64,000 nucleotides of DNA, taken from Natronosalvus caseinilyticus (GTDB lineage: Archaea; Halobacteriota; Halobacteria; Halobacteriales; Natrialbaceae). The notes beneath the pieces were generated by a model. It had not been told where the DNA came from. It made no database searches and saw only the letters and a program-made list of their open reading frames with translations. The stretch covers positions 3,658,001 through 3,722,000 of the forward strand of contig NZ_CP071596.1 of assembly GCF_017357105.1 (NCBI RefSeq). The letters run 5' to 3'. Position numbers and translations under genes: made by a program. Shown in pieces: positions 25,292 to 33,926 of the stretch (the stretch's first letter is position 1; each line of letters starts with the position of its first letter).

Positions 25292-25542
25292 ACACGACCG
25301 TCTGGGACGACTGTACGTGGCTCTGTCCACAATGCGAAGCCGACCGGGACGAGGGCGAGCCACACGCAATCCTTGAACTCGTCGCGAGCGGCAACCCATC
25401 GAGGGATGTCGCCGGGCCCGAAATGCGAGACGACGAGGGAGCGTTGGACAGTGAAAAGTAGCTGGAGCGACAGTACACGGAGCCTGTCGTCTATTGCATC
25501 GAGTGCGAGACGGCGTATGACGTGGAGTTCAACCCACGATGA
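25288..25542 (+). pseudogene. Zinc-ribbon protein gene interrupted by an amber codon
   Basis: From ATG 25288 the frame runs 57 codons (CTWLCPQCEADRDEGEPHAI) to TAG at 25459-25461. It then stays open for another 26 codons (ERQYTEPVVYCIECETAYDV) to TGA 25542, which overlaps the next ATG by 4 nt. The two halves supply the two C-x2-C knuckles (CPQC and CIEC) needed for one zinc ribbon, so the TAG looks like a nonsense mutation in a gene of about 84 codons. The first 57 aa could still be made. Confidence 0.6.
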
Positions 25543-25730
25543 CCGACTATCAAATCAGCGCCTCGTACAACGCGGAGAATGGCACGGTCGCGCTCACCGT
25601 GTTCGACCTCAACGACGCCACAGAAGGGGACAGTATCATCGACCAATGCAAGGTGGGCAAGGGACTAGTTCTGATGAGTTGTACAGGGCGTGGCATGATT
25701 TCGGCTCCTCTAACTAATATAGAAGGATAG
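25539..25730 (+). CDS. Short coupled ORF at the end of the zinc-protein group
   Basis: 63 aa (MTDYQISASYNAENGTVALT, then DQCKVGKGLVLMSCTGRGM). Its ATG overlaps the preceding stop by 4 nt, giving three translationally coupled genes 25148-25730. The final residues and the following DNA turn AT-rich, so the 3' end may have been cut by a past rearrangement. No family recognised. Confidence 0.5.
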   Translation: MTDYQISASYNAENGTVALTVFDLNDATEGDSIIDQCKVGKGLVLMSCTGRGMISAPLTNIEG

Positions 25731-25753
25731 CTTATCAACAGGCCACCATAAAC

Positions 25754-25948
25754 TCAGTCAATCGTATACCGGTCGTTATCCTTGTATCGGTCACGCTCAC
25801 ACCGATAGTGCTGAAGCATATATTTTTTAGTTGTCTCATAGTCACACCATGCACAAAAGCACACGACGCGGTCACTATCGCTCGGTCGTCGCTCAGCGTA
25901 AACCATGTCATGTGGTCCAACTTCACCAACTTCACTAATATTTTCCAT
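25754..25948 (-). CDS. Zinc-finger microprotein, copy 2
   Basis: 64 aa from ATG 25948 (a GTG at 26005 would extend it, but the intervening residues are not conserved). Paralogue of 18583-18777: VGPHDMVYAERRPSDS and FCAWC...TTKKYMLQHYRC are shared almost exactly, as are RDRY and RYTI near the end. It has the same C-x2-C...H-x2-C finger. The two copies are 7 kb apart in opposite orientation within the same island and share a promoter block, so this is a duplication of gene plus promoter. Confidence 0.75.
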   Translation of the reverse strand: MENISEVGEVGPHDMVYAERRPSDSDRVVCFCAWCDYETTKKYMLQHYRCERDRYKDNDRYTID

Positions 25949-25969
25949 ATGCAATAGAATATGTTCTAT

Positions 25970-25984
25970 TGCTAAGGTATTGTG
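25970..25984 (-). promoter_or_regulatory. Conserved 15-nt block upstream of zinc-finger microprotein 2
   Basis: CACAATACCTTAGCA on the minus strand, 22-36 nt before ATG 25948: same sequence and same offset as at 18547-18561. Confidence 0.6.
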
Positions 25985-26189
25985 GGAAGATGGGATAAGT
26001 GACACAGTAGGCTCCAGTGTGAACAGTGGCTGAGAGTTTGGATTCCATCCACGATGCCATATTGAGAGGGGCAGCTGGGAGTCCGTGAATTCCGAATGCT
26101 GTGAGTACTATGTGCGAGTTCCGTCCAGTCAACGTTCGAGAGAGTCGAATCACTTTTGAGTAGATGGGTTCCACACGGCCAGATAGCCA

Positions 26190-26519
26190 TTGTTTCTTCT
26201 GCACTGCAACACTTTGATTCCCATTGATACTCATCTGGCTCAGTCATGTATTTCAATTCAGGAGATACGCGACCGCGATGGGGACCAATGCGTTCTCTGT
26301 TTAAATTCTGATAAAATCCACGTCCACCACATCGACGGAGAGGCGACGAACAACGACTCGGATAATCTGGTGACGCTGTGCGAACGGTGTCACAATCGGA
26401 TTCACAGCATCCAGAACCGCCACTCGAATCGAACGAAAGGCGACTTCATCGGAGAACTCGTGGATGAGGGTCACAAGCGGAATGTTGTGTTGGCTGTTCT
26501 CCGGGAAGTGACCATGTGA
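26190..26519 (+). CDS. Small HNH endonuclease, start uncertain
   Basis: The HNH fold is clear from about residue 24 on: RDRDGDQCVLC (first zinc pair), KIHVHHIDGEATNNDSDNLV (catalytic His and Asn) and LCERCHNRIH (second zinc pair). The first 23 residues have no domain character, and the only start there is TTG at 26190, so the true start is unknown or the N-terminus is truncated. HNH nucleases nick or cut DNA and are frequent in mobile elements and restriction systems. The upstream 180 nt are AT-rich and gene-free. Confidence 0.7.
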   Translation: MFLLHCNTLIPIDTHLAQSCISIQEIRDRDGDQCVLCLNSDKIHVHHIDGEATNNDSDNLVTLCERCHNRIHSIQNRHSNRTKGDFIGELVDEGHKRNVVLAVLREVTM

Positions 26520-26598
26520 GTCGACACTGGAGGCGCTTTCAGCGCTCAAACCTAAATGCAGAGCTACACTTATGTGGTTTCAATGCCGATACGTCAGT

Positions 26599-26880
26599 AT
26601 GGCAGAATTACATCTATCGAATGGGCAGTCCAAGCAGTATGAAAAGGTCATTGTCAAAGAAAACGGGTGGGCAATCGGGATTCTCCATGGCCGTCCAGAC
26701 GAGGCGTTTCCTCCAGACAAAATTGAGCGCGTAGACCTTGACGAGGACGTGTATACAGCTTCCTATCTACACGAAGAGGAATACGGTGAGAGCCGACAAG
26801 CACGACCAGATGAGCCCGGAGAATCTGTAACCGAGTTCAAACCCGTTCATCGAATGGAGTTAGAATACCATTTCGAGTGA
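26599..26880 (+). CDS. Small protein, unknown function
   Basis: 93 aa from ATG 26599 (MAELHLSNGQSKQYEKVIVK). A frame open upstream to 26572 is less likely. Predicted beta-rich start with ENGWAIGILHGRPDEAFPPD, ending in charged RMELEYHFE. No cysteine motif or membrane segment. Starts 80 nt after the HNH gene; the next gene follows after 28 nt, so the two may be cotranscribed. Confidence 0.55.
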   Translation: MAELHLSNGQSKQYEKVIVKENGWAIGILHGRPDEAFPPDKIERVDLDEDVYTASYLHEEEYGESRQARPDEPGESVTEFKPVHRMELEYHFE

Positions 26881-26908
26881 TTCGAACAGATACATGCATG
26901 CAAACAGC

Positions 26909-27427
26909 ATGAGCAAGGAGGAAGTTGTCGTGCTCCATTTTGACGAGGAGAAGACCGACGTTCCTGCATACAACGAACTGGCAAAACACATTGCTGACGA
27001 ATTTAGACAATATGATTTTGAGATGGGACCGACTCGAAAGGTCTATGCTCTGGATGTTGCGACTGATATTCCGGAACCGGCCGTGGAATGGGCCTATTTC
27101 GCAATCAAAGAGGTAGGCTCATTTGCCATCTACGAGTATTTACGTCGGAATTTTGGGGAAAGTGAGGAGAATGAAGAAAGCTCTGATACCGAACAGAACG
27201 TCATAATCCAGACAAATAGTGGTAACGTGGTTATCAAGGAGATGGAAATGATGTCCGCGAGGGAAGCAAAAGAGGTAACCGGGCACTTTGAGCTTCTTTC
27301 TGAGGGTGGAGGGTTAAAACGCCACTATGGAGACGACGAGGAGATTATGGAAAAATATGGTAGTGAGCGACAGGAGGAAGATGAAGAAGACGAGATAATA
27401 GAAGAAAGTGAATCTCAGGAGAAATAG
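26909..27427 (+). CDS. Acidic protein, unknown function
   Basis: 172 aa from ATG 26909 (ATG 26894 also possible). An alpha/beta N-terminal domain of about 85 residues (VVVLHFDEEKTDVPAYNELA, VEWAYFAIKEVGSFAIYEYL) followed by an acidic linker, a second small segment (NVIIQTNSGNVVIKEMEM) and a Glu-rich tail. No catalytic motif recognised. It converges with the restriction-modification gene 57 nt away. Confidence 0.55.
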   Translation: MSKEEVVVLHFDEEKTDVPAYNELAKHIADEFRQYDFEMGPTRKVYALDVATDIPEPAVEWAYFAIKEVGSFAIYEYLRRNFGESEENEESSDTEQNVIIQTNSGNVVIKEMEMMSAREAKEVTGHFELLSEGGGLKRHYGDDEEIMEKYGSERQEEDEEDEIIEESESQEK

Positions 27428-27484
27428 TGTTAGCCGGGAAACCGCCGTGTGGTTCGAGCAGTTCGAAGAATGAAACGGACTACT

Positions 27485-30400
27485 CTACCAGATTTCTAAG
27501 TAGTTATCGATAATCTCCTTGTCTTCCTCAGAAAGACCGTACACATCGTGCATAATGAGGTCGTCCAATTCAAGCTGTTTCTGGACGGATTCTTCCTGAA
27601 GGTCTTGGATGCGCTGCTTGTTGGTCTCGTATTCATCCATTAGAGCGAGTATCCCATCTTTCGTTGGGACCGGCATATCGAGGATTTCCATTCGATTGAG
27701 TCGTTTCCCTTGCTCGGTCAGTAGACGGTAGACGAAATTACGCACCTCCTCTGAACTAAAGTTCAGATGGTGCCCTTGTTTCATCACAACTTGGAAGGCA
27801 TCATCAGACTCACCCGTGCGAATCGGGTCCTGTCGGTAATCGTCATCATCGAGGTCGACACTGTCAACGATGTCCAAAATCGTGCTACTACGGTCATATT
27901 CAGGCAGATAATTCGTCACCTCCGAAGTCTTGTATTGGAGTTCTTCGACTTCTTCCAGCATGTCACGAATTTCTCTTGCGGATTTGACGACCGTGTCCTT
28001 GTGCTCCGTCTCAGCGACGATTGGCAGCGGTTCAAGGAACGTCTGGCCGAATGAGTAGTATTTGCTGTTGAAGATGAAGCTGATGTGCTTATGGTAGAAC
28101 TCGATGACCCGCGAATTTAGTAATGCACCATAGTAGAGCGTGTCACTGGCGTTAGGCGCGTACTCCTCAGAGAGGTGGATGCCGTATCCGCCCGCGGTCC
28201 CGCCGCCAACGAAGTAGTATTTCCCTTCATCGTCTGGGACGAATGACGGGCGTTGTCGGAGGACACCGGCCATGATTTTGTCGGTCTCGAACTTTCCGAT
28301 GTTTTGTTTCCGACTGAACCGCCACCATTGGTCCCGGTCTTCCCACTTACCCCCTTCTCGCGCTTTCAATGTCGTCTCGTGATTCTTGAAGAACCTCCAT
28401 GCATGTGGATAGTCGTTTTGCAACTCATGTTTGGTTAGTGCCCGTGCGCCGTCATCGGTGACAGCGTAAGGAAACACGACCCAAAGCCCGCTCCAATTTG
28501 TCCCCCAGCGTTCGATTTCTTTCCCTTTGAGGAGACGACGCAGGATGTCCTTTTCAATTGTTTCTGGTTCACCTGCGTCGGCACATTTGAATTCAACCGT
28601 ACCGTCGCCGTTGTCTTGCACAATCTCCCCAGCGAATACCTTGTCCTTTCCGGTGATGATTCCCTGAAAGACCTCGTCCGTGACCTCTTCCAGCCGGTAA
28701 TCACTGGCGACTTGGATGGAGTTGAAGACCTCTCGCTCGTCATCCGGCATCGGCTTCCAGCACGGAAGGCTCTCGCTACGATTATCCGCTCTGAGAGATG
28801 ACTGGGAGTGAGTATATAACTCATATTCCTTGGCTGAGGAGGCCCCCCAGTCTTCAAGGTATTTGATTTCGTCCAATAAATCGCTTTTCGTCTCTGAGAC
28901 TCGGGCGCACTTTATGTCATCATCAATCGGAGCCTCTCTATCCACAACGAGGATGCACGGATAGGGTGTGGCCGCGTCGAAAACCTTGGTATCTTTGAAG
29001 TCCAGTAGGTGCGTAATCGGTTCGTCTCCGAGCCGCTGGCGGATTTTAACTCCATAATCCGCGTTGACGACTCGATTCGGGCAGATGTATGCGAGGCTGC
29101 CGTCTTCGGTAAGCCAGTTCAATCCGCGCTCAATGAACGGAATGTAAATGTCGAAGTTCTTTACAGTTGTTCTATAGTTCTTGGAGTACAGTTCTTTAAC
29201 GTCGTTGCTCAGATTCTGGATACGAACATATGGGGGATTCGCGATTACTACATCGAATTCAATTTCGTCTTTAATCCGGTCGACAGCGTTCCTATCTTCG
29301 ATAAATGACTGGGCGCGCCCATTATACTCGGCGAACTGCTGGAGGTTAGACTGGATATTGTCTGCGTTCCCGTCCCGTTCCCGTTTCTCCATTATCGTCG
29401 GAGAAAGGGTGTCTGCGACGTGAATCTCAAACCCATCGAGCGTGTAGTGAGGATTCACATCCATGACTTTGTTGTACAAGTCTATGGTGCGGAAGAGCAG
29501 ATTAATCTGCGTAATGTGGACAGCGAATGGATTGATGTCGATTCCATAGAGATTGTTTTGGATACGCTCCAGAATCGTCCGGGCTTGCTCTCCGTCCAAG
29601 TAGTGGATACTCGTCTCTCCGAACTTATTGAGATAATGTTGAATCAATCGCTCGGCCGCTTCAGTGAGGAACCCACCACTCCCACACGCAGGGTCGAGGA
29701 TTTTCTGCTGGCCGATACCAGCATTCACCTCGTATCCCGCGGTGTCCAGCATATACTGGATAACTTCAATAGGCGTGTAGTACTCCCCCAGTTCTTTCCT
29801 CTCCTCCTTAGGCAGGTAGTCCTCGTATACATGACCAAGGATGTCACGGTTGACGCGTTCGAAGTCGAACCGGTTCAGCCGCTTCAAAACCGTGCTCAAT
29901 GTATAATCTAATTCATCCTCCAACGTACGCTGGCGGCGTTCCTCTTCCGAGGAGAACTGCTGACGCTTGTCTCTCGATACCCACCACCAGTCAAAAATAC
30001 CAAGGTCATATAAGTCGCTATAGTGGTTATCAATCCTGTCGTACGTGTCCATCAACCCGCTCAGATACGGCTGCTCGTCTCCACGTTCTATGGCTTCCGC
30101 CATACCACGCGACGAAATCCGGGTATGACCAACAATCTCTTTGTCCTCGGCAATTCGCGCGAATAGCGCCCGATTGAGAACGATATATGCGGTCTCTCGG
30201 CAAAATGCATCTTTCGCGTCCTCAGTCTGCCCCGTGTACGCGCGCCAGTCCTTCCAATCGGGGAACGTCGAGTCCAAGAAGTGTTTCGGGTACGACCCTT
30301 CCTCACGGTCTTGGTAATCATCGAAAAACCGTTTGAGGACCTCGGTCAGTTCGTCGAGCGAGTCCTTGACTGCATCCAGAAACAACTCGTACCCTTCGTC

Positions 30401-30967
30401 GTCCACCCCTTCTTGATACTGGACAGGCACCTCTTGGTAGCGGGTTCTGAAGAAGTCAGCCGCGTCGAAATCTACATAGCGGTCTTTTTGGAGTAGAGTC
30501 AACTCTCGGAGAGCGTCACGCTGGTCGGCGTCCAACTTCTCAACATTTGTGGTCGCCATCTTATCGACGTCGAGTCCAACGATTTTGCGAATAGACCGGT
30601 CGTCCTGAATATACTCATAGAGGTTGAACGTGTGGCCGTTCGTGAGAATCCCGTATTCGGCACTGCCGACACTTACCATGTACGTCTCCAACTGGTCGTG
30701 GTCGGCAAGACCCAAGTCATGCGAGGGGCGTTTTGTCTCGCAGACAATCACCGGAAACGGCGGCTCGCTATCGTCGTAACAGAGCAGGTCTTTCTGCTCG
30801 TCCTCGAAGTTGACGTGACCTGTGCCAATAGTCCGAGACCATCCCAGTGCGTCCGTGAAGAGGTGGTCGACGAGGCTGTACCTGAAGTCAAATTCACTTC
30901 CCTCCTGTCGAATTTCCGCATTGATATCGATGAAGGCTTGATGGAGGTTCTCCACAGCAGATGTCAT
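27485..30967 (-). CDS. Single-chain type IIG-like restriction-modification enzyme
   Basis: 1160 aa from ATG 30967; an AATTATAA box 26-33 nt upstream supports this start over GTG 30976. N-terminal nuclease-like region with PPFPVIVCETKRPS (E-x-K at about 77-79 of a PD-ExK core) and the YGILTNGHTFNLYEY strand of type I HsdR/type IIG proteins. Central helical domain. N6-adenine methyltransferase: GEYYTPIEVIQYML, motif I ILDPACGSGGFLTE near 422, motif IV VVIANPPYVRIQN near 577. The C-terminal third (TaqI-like target-recognition region, then coiled coils) should set DNA specificity. Cutting, methylation and recognition in one chain make it a self-contained restriction system. No separate S subunit is nearby. 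Confidence 0.88.
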   Translation of the reverse strand: MTSAVENLHQAFIDINAEIRQEGSEFDFRYSLVDHLFTDALGWSRTIGTGHVNFEDEQKDLLCYDDSEPPFPVIVCETKRPSHDLGLADHDQLETYMVSVGSAEYGILTNGHTFNLYEYIQDDRSIRKIVGLDVDKMATTNVEKLDADQRDALRELTLLQKDRYVDFDAADFFRTRYQEVPVQYQEGVDDEGYELFLDAVKDSLDELTEVLKRFFDDYQDREEGSYPKHFLDSTFPDWKDWRAYTGQTEDAKDAFCRETAYIVLNRALFARIAEDKEIVGHTRISSRGMAEAIERGDEQPYLSGLMDTYDRIDNHYSDLYDLGIFDWWWVSRDKRQQFSSEEERRQRTLEDELDYTLSTVLKRLNRFDFERVNRDILGHVYEDYLPKEERKELGEYYTPIEVIQYMLDTAGYEVNAGIGQQKILDPACGSGGFLTEAAERLIQHYLNKFGETSIHYLDGEQARTILERIQNNLYGIDINPFAVHITQINLLFRTIDLYNKVMDVNPHYTLDGFEIHVADTLSPTIMEKRERDGNADNIQSNLQQFAEYNGRAQSFIEDRNAVDRIKDEIEFDVVIANPPYVRIQNLSNDVKELYSKNYRTTVKNFDIYIPFIERGLNWLTEDGSLAYICPNRVVNADYGVKIRQRLGDEPITHLLDFKDTKVFDAATPYPCILVVDREAPIDDDIKCARVSETKSDLLDEIKYLEDWGASSAKEYELYTHSQSSLRADNRSESLPCWKPMPDDEREVFNSIQVASDYRLEEVTDEVFQGIITGKDKVFAGEIVQDNGDGTVEFKCADAGEPETIEKDILRRLLKGKEIERWGTNWSGLWVVFPYAVTDDGARALTKHELQNDYPHAWRFFKNHETTLKAREGGKWEDRDQWWRFSRKQNIGKFETDKIMAGVLRQRPSFVPDDEGKYYFVGGGTAGGYGIHLSEEYAPNASDTLYYGALLNSRVIEFYHKHISFIFNSKYYSFGQTFLEPLPIVAETEHKDTVVKSAREIRDMLEEVEELQYKTSEVTNYLPEYDRSSTILDIVDSVDLDDDDYRQDPIRTGESDDAFQVVMKQGHHLNFSSEEVRNFVYRLLTEQGKRLNRMEILDMPVPTKDGILALMDEYETNKQRIQDLQEESVQKQLELDDLIMHDVYGLSEEDKEIIDNYLEIW

Positions 30968-30992
30968 GACGGGCACTTCTCATCCGGGCGTG

Positions 30993-31000
30993 TTATAATT
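30993..31000 (-). promoter_or_regulatory. TATA box of the restriction-modification gene
   Basis: AATTATAA on the minus strand, 26-33 nt before ATG 30967; fits a leaderless transcript. Confidence 0.6.
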
Positions 31001-31075
31001 TTGTTTGAGGACCGCGCGTTCTCCGAGACATGGTTAGGAATTTCCCTCCAATTCCATTGTCCCAGTTATAGGTAT

Positions 31076-31171
31076 AACTAGGACGCAATAGCCCAATAAC
31101 AGGTCTATTTCGCATTCAATGCGGAGAGACGGAAGGTTCAAATGTCCTAGTTGACTAAAGAGAAATAGGAC
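31076..31171. promoter_or_regulatory. Three TAGGAC/GTCCTA sites before the second integrase
   Basis: AACTAGGAC (31076-31084) is the exact reverse complement of GTCCTAGTT (31144-31152); a further TAGGAC is at 31166-31171, forming a hairpin with GTCCTA (31144-31149) that ends 3 nt before the integrase ATG. Candidate recombinase or operator sites covering the integrase promoter. Confidence 0.6.
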
Positions 31172-31174
31172 ACA

Positions 31175-31771
31175 ATGAGAATCGATACTGACGGCGACCG
31201 GGTGAAATGCTGGCTCGGTCGCTCCGAGATTGACACACTTGCAAGACGCGCACCCACCCGAGAAGCCGAACTCGCGATTCGAATAATGGGCGACTGTGGA
31301 CTGCGTTCCTTCGAAGTTATCCAGATTTGCCCAAAGCACAAGCGACGGAGTGAAGACGGCTCCGCGTGGCTCCTCCGCGTTCCGAAGGGGAAAGACACGC
31401 GAAACGGTACCGGTAAGGCGCGAGATACGTTCCTCCCAGCGCAAACCGAACAACTCCTGCACTCCTATCAACGGGACGAGTCGCTAGGCATGGACGAGCA
31501 GTACATCACCGTCGCGCCGCGCAGCGTCCGCAGATGGGTCGAGGTCGCCGCCAAGAACGCACATGAGACGACGGGTGTAGACGACTGGCAGCACGTCTCC
31601 AGTCACGACCTCCGCCGCTCGTGGGCCACGTACCTACTCGTAGAGCAACGGCGCAATGTTAGGGTCGTCCAGTCAGCCGGGGGGTGGAAAGACTATGACA
31701 GCATGAAACCATATCTCGGCGAAGCTACAGAACAAGCAATTGTCGAGGAATTGGGCGCGGTCAAATTCTGA
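31175..31771 (+). CDS. Short tyrosine recombinase (catalytic domain only)
   Basis: 198 aa, lacking the N-terminal core-binding domain of the large integrase at 14227. Catalytic residues are all visible: Arg in MGDCGLRSFEVIQI near 44, Lys in VPKGKDTRNG, HDLRRSWATYLL (HxxR near 147-150), and Tyr in GWKDYDSMKPYL. Short haloarchaeal XerC/D-like recombinases of this kind are common beside phage, plasmid and restriction genes. It is divergent from the type IIG-like gene with a 207-nt shared control region. It may move or invert its own neighbourhood, or be a leftover of an earlier insertion. Confidence 0.88.
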   Translation: MRIDTDGDRVKCWLGRSEIDTLARRAPTREAELAIRIMGDCGLRSFEVIQICPKHKRRSEDGSAWLLRVPKGKDTRNGTGKARDTFLPAQTEQLLHSYQRDESLGMDEQYITVAPRSVRRWVEVAAKNAHETTGVDDWQHVSSHDLRRSWATYLLVEQRRNVRVVQSAGGWKDYDSMKPYLGEATEQAIVEELGAVKF

Positions 31772-32005
31772 ACGAATCCCGAACAGGGAATTCCACTAAG
31801 TGCAATACAGGGGTATGGGAACGATGCTCCGTGAAAGTTCGTTCTCTTTTGCAACCCGCTGTCCTCATTGTACACACGACTTATTTACACCCTGTAAATT
31901 GGTAACCATCTGCGTACAAGAGAGCTTTCAGTCAGCTATGCCACAGAGGTGATGAAATCACTACAATTCACTCTATTCGGTATCTCAGTTTACGTGGTTC
32001 CACCG

Positions 32006-33439
32006 TTACCTGCACCAGCCAGAAACGAACATTGTATTCATTAAAAGACCTTTTGAAAATACAGTGAGACTATCGAGTTCTACCATTCTATCGTTACTCT
32101 CAGTGTAACCTCCAACTATTTCTAGAGGAATTCGATTAAGTCCGTTTAACGGATTTGATATGTATTCTGGGATATTGACCCGGGCTTGATTCTGGAGTTC
32201 ATCTATACGGTGATAAAGAGGGTTATCTACTACCATATATTCTGGTGCATCAGGATGTGAACTAATATTCACCACTTCCGGATGCCCAAGATGTTGTGAG
32301 TCTCCTGATATTGTAAGCATCTGTAGACCTCGTCGTTGTTGGTATACATCAGGGTGCTTGCCTAGTTCTCTGAAAAACGATTGGTAGCCGCTACTATCGA
32401 ATGGAATATCAGTAAATACAAAGCCACATTTTGTTCTTGAGAAATGGTCTCCTCGCCACTGAGTTTCAATCCAAAATATCCCCGCAGAACAACTTACATA
32501 CGCTACTGCAATAGGCCGAGGGTCACTAGGAACATTATCGGATTGGGGTTCTTCGGTATGTGATTCCTCTAATAGTCGTATTGTCTGGTCTATCTTCTCT
32601 AAATCTTCAACGAACCATCGATGCCCCCGACCTACTACTTGACGGTCGCCCAGTTTAATGGCGTAGCCTAAGCGTGAGGGGAGCAGGCTGGTATCGGTGG
32701 TTTGTTCTAAGATGTTAAACACCTCTTCGATTTCCTCTGCTGAGGATGCGTGAACGTATTCCTCTACATGGTAGAGAACTGATTTCCCAAAGTCATGGGT
32801 GAGCCCCGGTTCGCCAAATACGAACATCGATGGACCTTCAGACGTTGTAATTAACCAATTTGAAGGAGACCGAAGCGAAGGCACGTTATCTTGAGAATCG
32901 AGGTCAACATTAATGCTGACACGTTGTTCTATCTCAGATGAGAACAAACTGTATTCCTCACGTTTACGGACTTGGAAGAATGATAATAGTTGGTCGCTAG
33001 ACATCTCATCCATGCCATCACCAACACGAATCCACGGGACGTAATCTCCCTTCTCTTTGAATTGAATTGGTTTTTCACGGGCCTTGTCCACGTCAATACG
33101 AAGGAGACGTTTTCCCGAGTATTCGACAAAATTCACATCTACTAAATCAGAAACTGGTGGGGTGGTATATTCGAGGGCAGTTTGAGTTATATACTGTACA
33201 ACTTCCGAATCAACTGGAAATCCTTGAATGAGTAGACTATCTGATTGCTCTTTCCTAACGCCGATAATTACTGTTCCACCGGCCTGATTGGCCATCGCTG
33301 AGAGTACTTTTACAAGCTTTTTTCGGCCATCAGAACTCTCAACTATTTCCTTCGATTTACAATCAAACTCCTCCGATTCAACCCCCGGTTCAGAAGCAAA
33401 TCGTTTCACAAGTCGTTTCGTTTCTTGCTCAATACGCAT
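32006..33439 (-). CDS. AlbA_2 (Schlafen-like) domain protein
   Basis: 477 aa. N-terminal AlbA_2 / divergent AAA-4 type domain: ESEEFDCKSKEIVESSDGRK followed by VLSAMANQAGGTVIIGVRKE and later PWIRVGDGMDEMSSDQLLSF, the signature shared with Schlafen-family core domains. The remaining about 300 residues are unlike any family I recognise, with beta-rich segments (AVAYVSCSAGIFWIETQWRG). Schlafen-like domains have nucleic-acid binding or tRNA-nuclease roles in eukaryotes, and AlbA_2 proteins turn up in prokaryotic defence loci, so a role as defence effector or regulator is inferred. A TATA-like TATGAATTTA lies about 27 nt upstream of the ATG. Confidence 0.8.
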   Translation of the reverse strand: MRIEQETKRLVKRFASEPGVESEEFDCKSKEIVESSDGRKKLVKVLSAMANQAGGTVIIGVRKEQSDSLLIQGFPVDSEVVQYITQTALEYTTPPVSDLVDVNFVEYSGKRLLRIDVDKAREKPIQFKEKGDYVPWIRVGDGMDEMSSDQLLSFFQVRKREEYSLFSSEIEQRVSINVDLDSQDNVPSLRSPSNWLITTSEGPSMFVFGEPGLTHDFGKSVLYHVEEYVHASSAEEIEEVFNILEQTTDTSLLPSRLGYAIKLGDRQVVGRGHRWFVEDLEKIDQTIRLLEESHTEEPQSDNVPSDPRPIAVAYVSCSAGIFWIETQWRGDHFSRTKCGFVFTDIPFDSSGYQSFFRELGKHPDVYQQRRGLQMLTISGDSQHLGHPEVVNISSHPDAPEYMVVDNPLYHRIDELQNQARVNIPEYISNPLNGLNRIPLEIVGGYTESNDRMVELDSLTVFSKGLLMNTMFVSGWCR

Positions 33440-33926
33440 TTACTGGACAACTTACTACTAAATTCATAAGAGGCTATCTAATAAAGGCCCCCGCTGATTT
33501 CCACCATCTTGAAGCCCTAAGCTCATTCTAAAAATAATTCTGTACAGTTGATTCTGCCACAAAAGCAGAGGTACAGGCGTGTGGGCGAACGAAAAGGCCG
33601 TATTCTTCTCATTCGGACACTCGCCAGAGAAGAGTCGCAACCACAAGCGAGACCGCCGAGACAACTGTACCGAGAATCGGGAACCCGGGGTCAGTCATCA
33701 TCGGGAGCGTAGAATGAACAGCCCGGATTACGGCATCGAACAGTGAAAGCGAACCGCCAGAAAACCTTGAAGTATGCGTCTGACTTGCATTTGGGCCGCT
33801 TCCTTGAAGATGAAGAGCTTCAGCCCGGGTGTTCGGCGTGCCCACTTCGAGACCTCAAACTCAGAATCGGTCAACGTCGTATCTCGCCACGGCGCAAGAG
33901 AACAGCGCCGATGAACGCTTCTCCGT
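33440..33926. other. Mostly gene-free 0.5 kb between AlbA_2 and HNH genes
   Basis: Only a short minus-strand frame at 33609-33698 looks protein-like: 29 residues with one membrane helix (ILGTVVSAVSLVVATLLWRV). Its frame is open upstream to 33845 without domain character. The remainder carries overlapping short frames on both strands of the type expected by chance. Confidence 0.4.

Noticed and set aside
25459-25461. In-frame TAG read as pyrrolysine or programmed read-through
   Set aside because: Haloarchaea are not known to use pyrrolysine, and the neighbouring frameshift favours simple decay.
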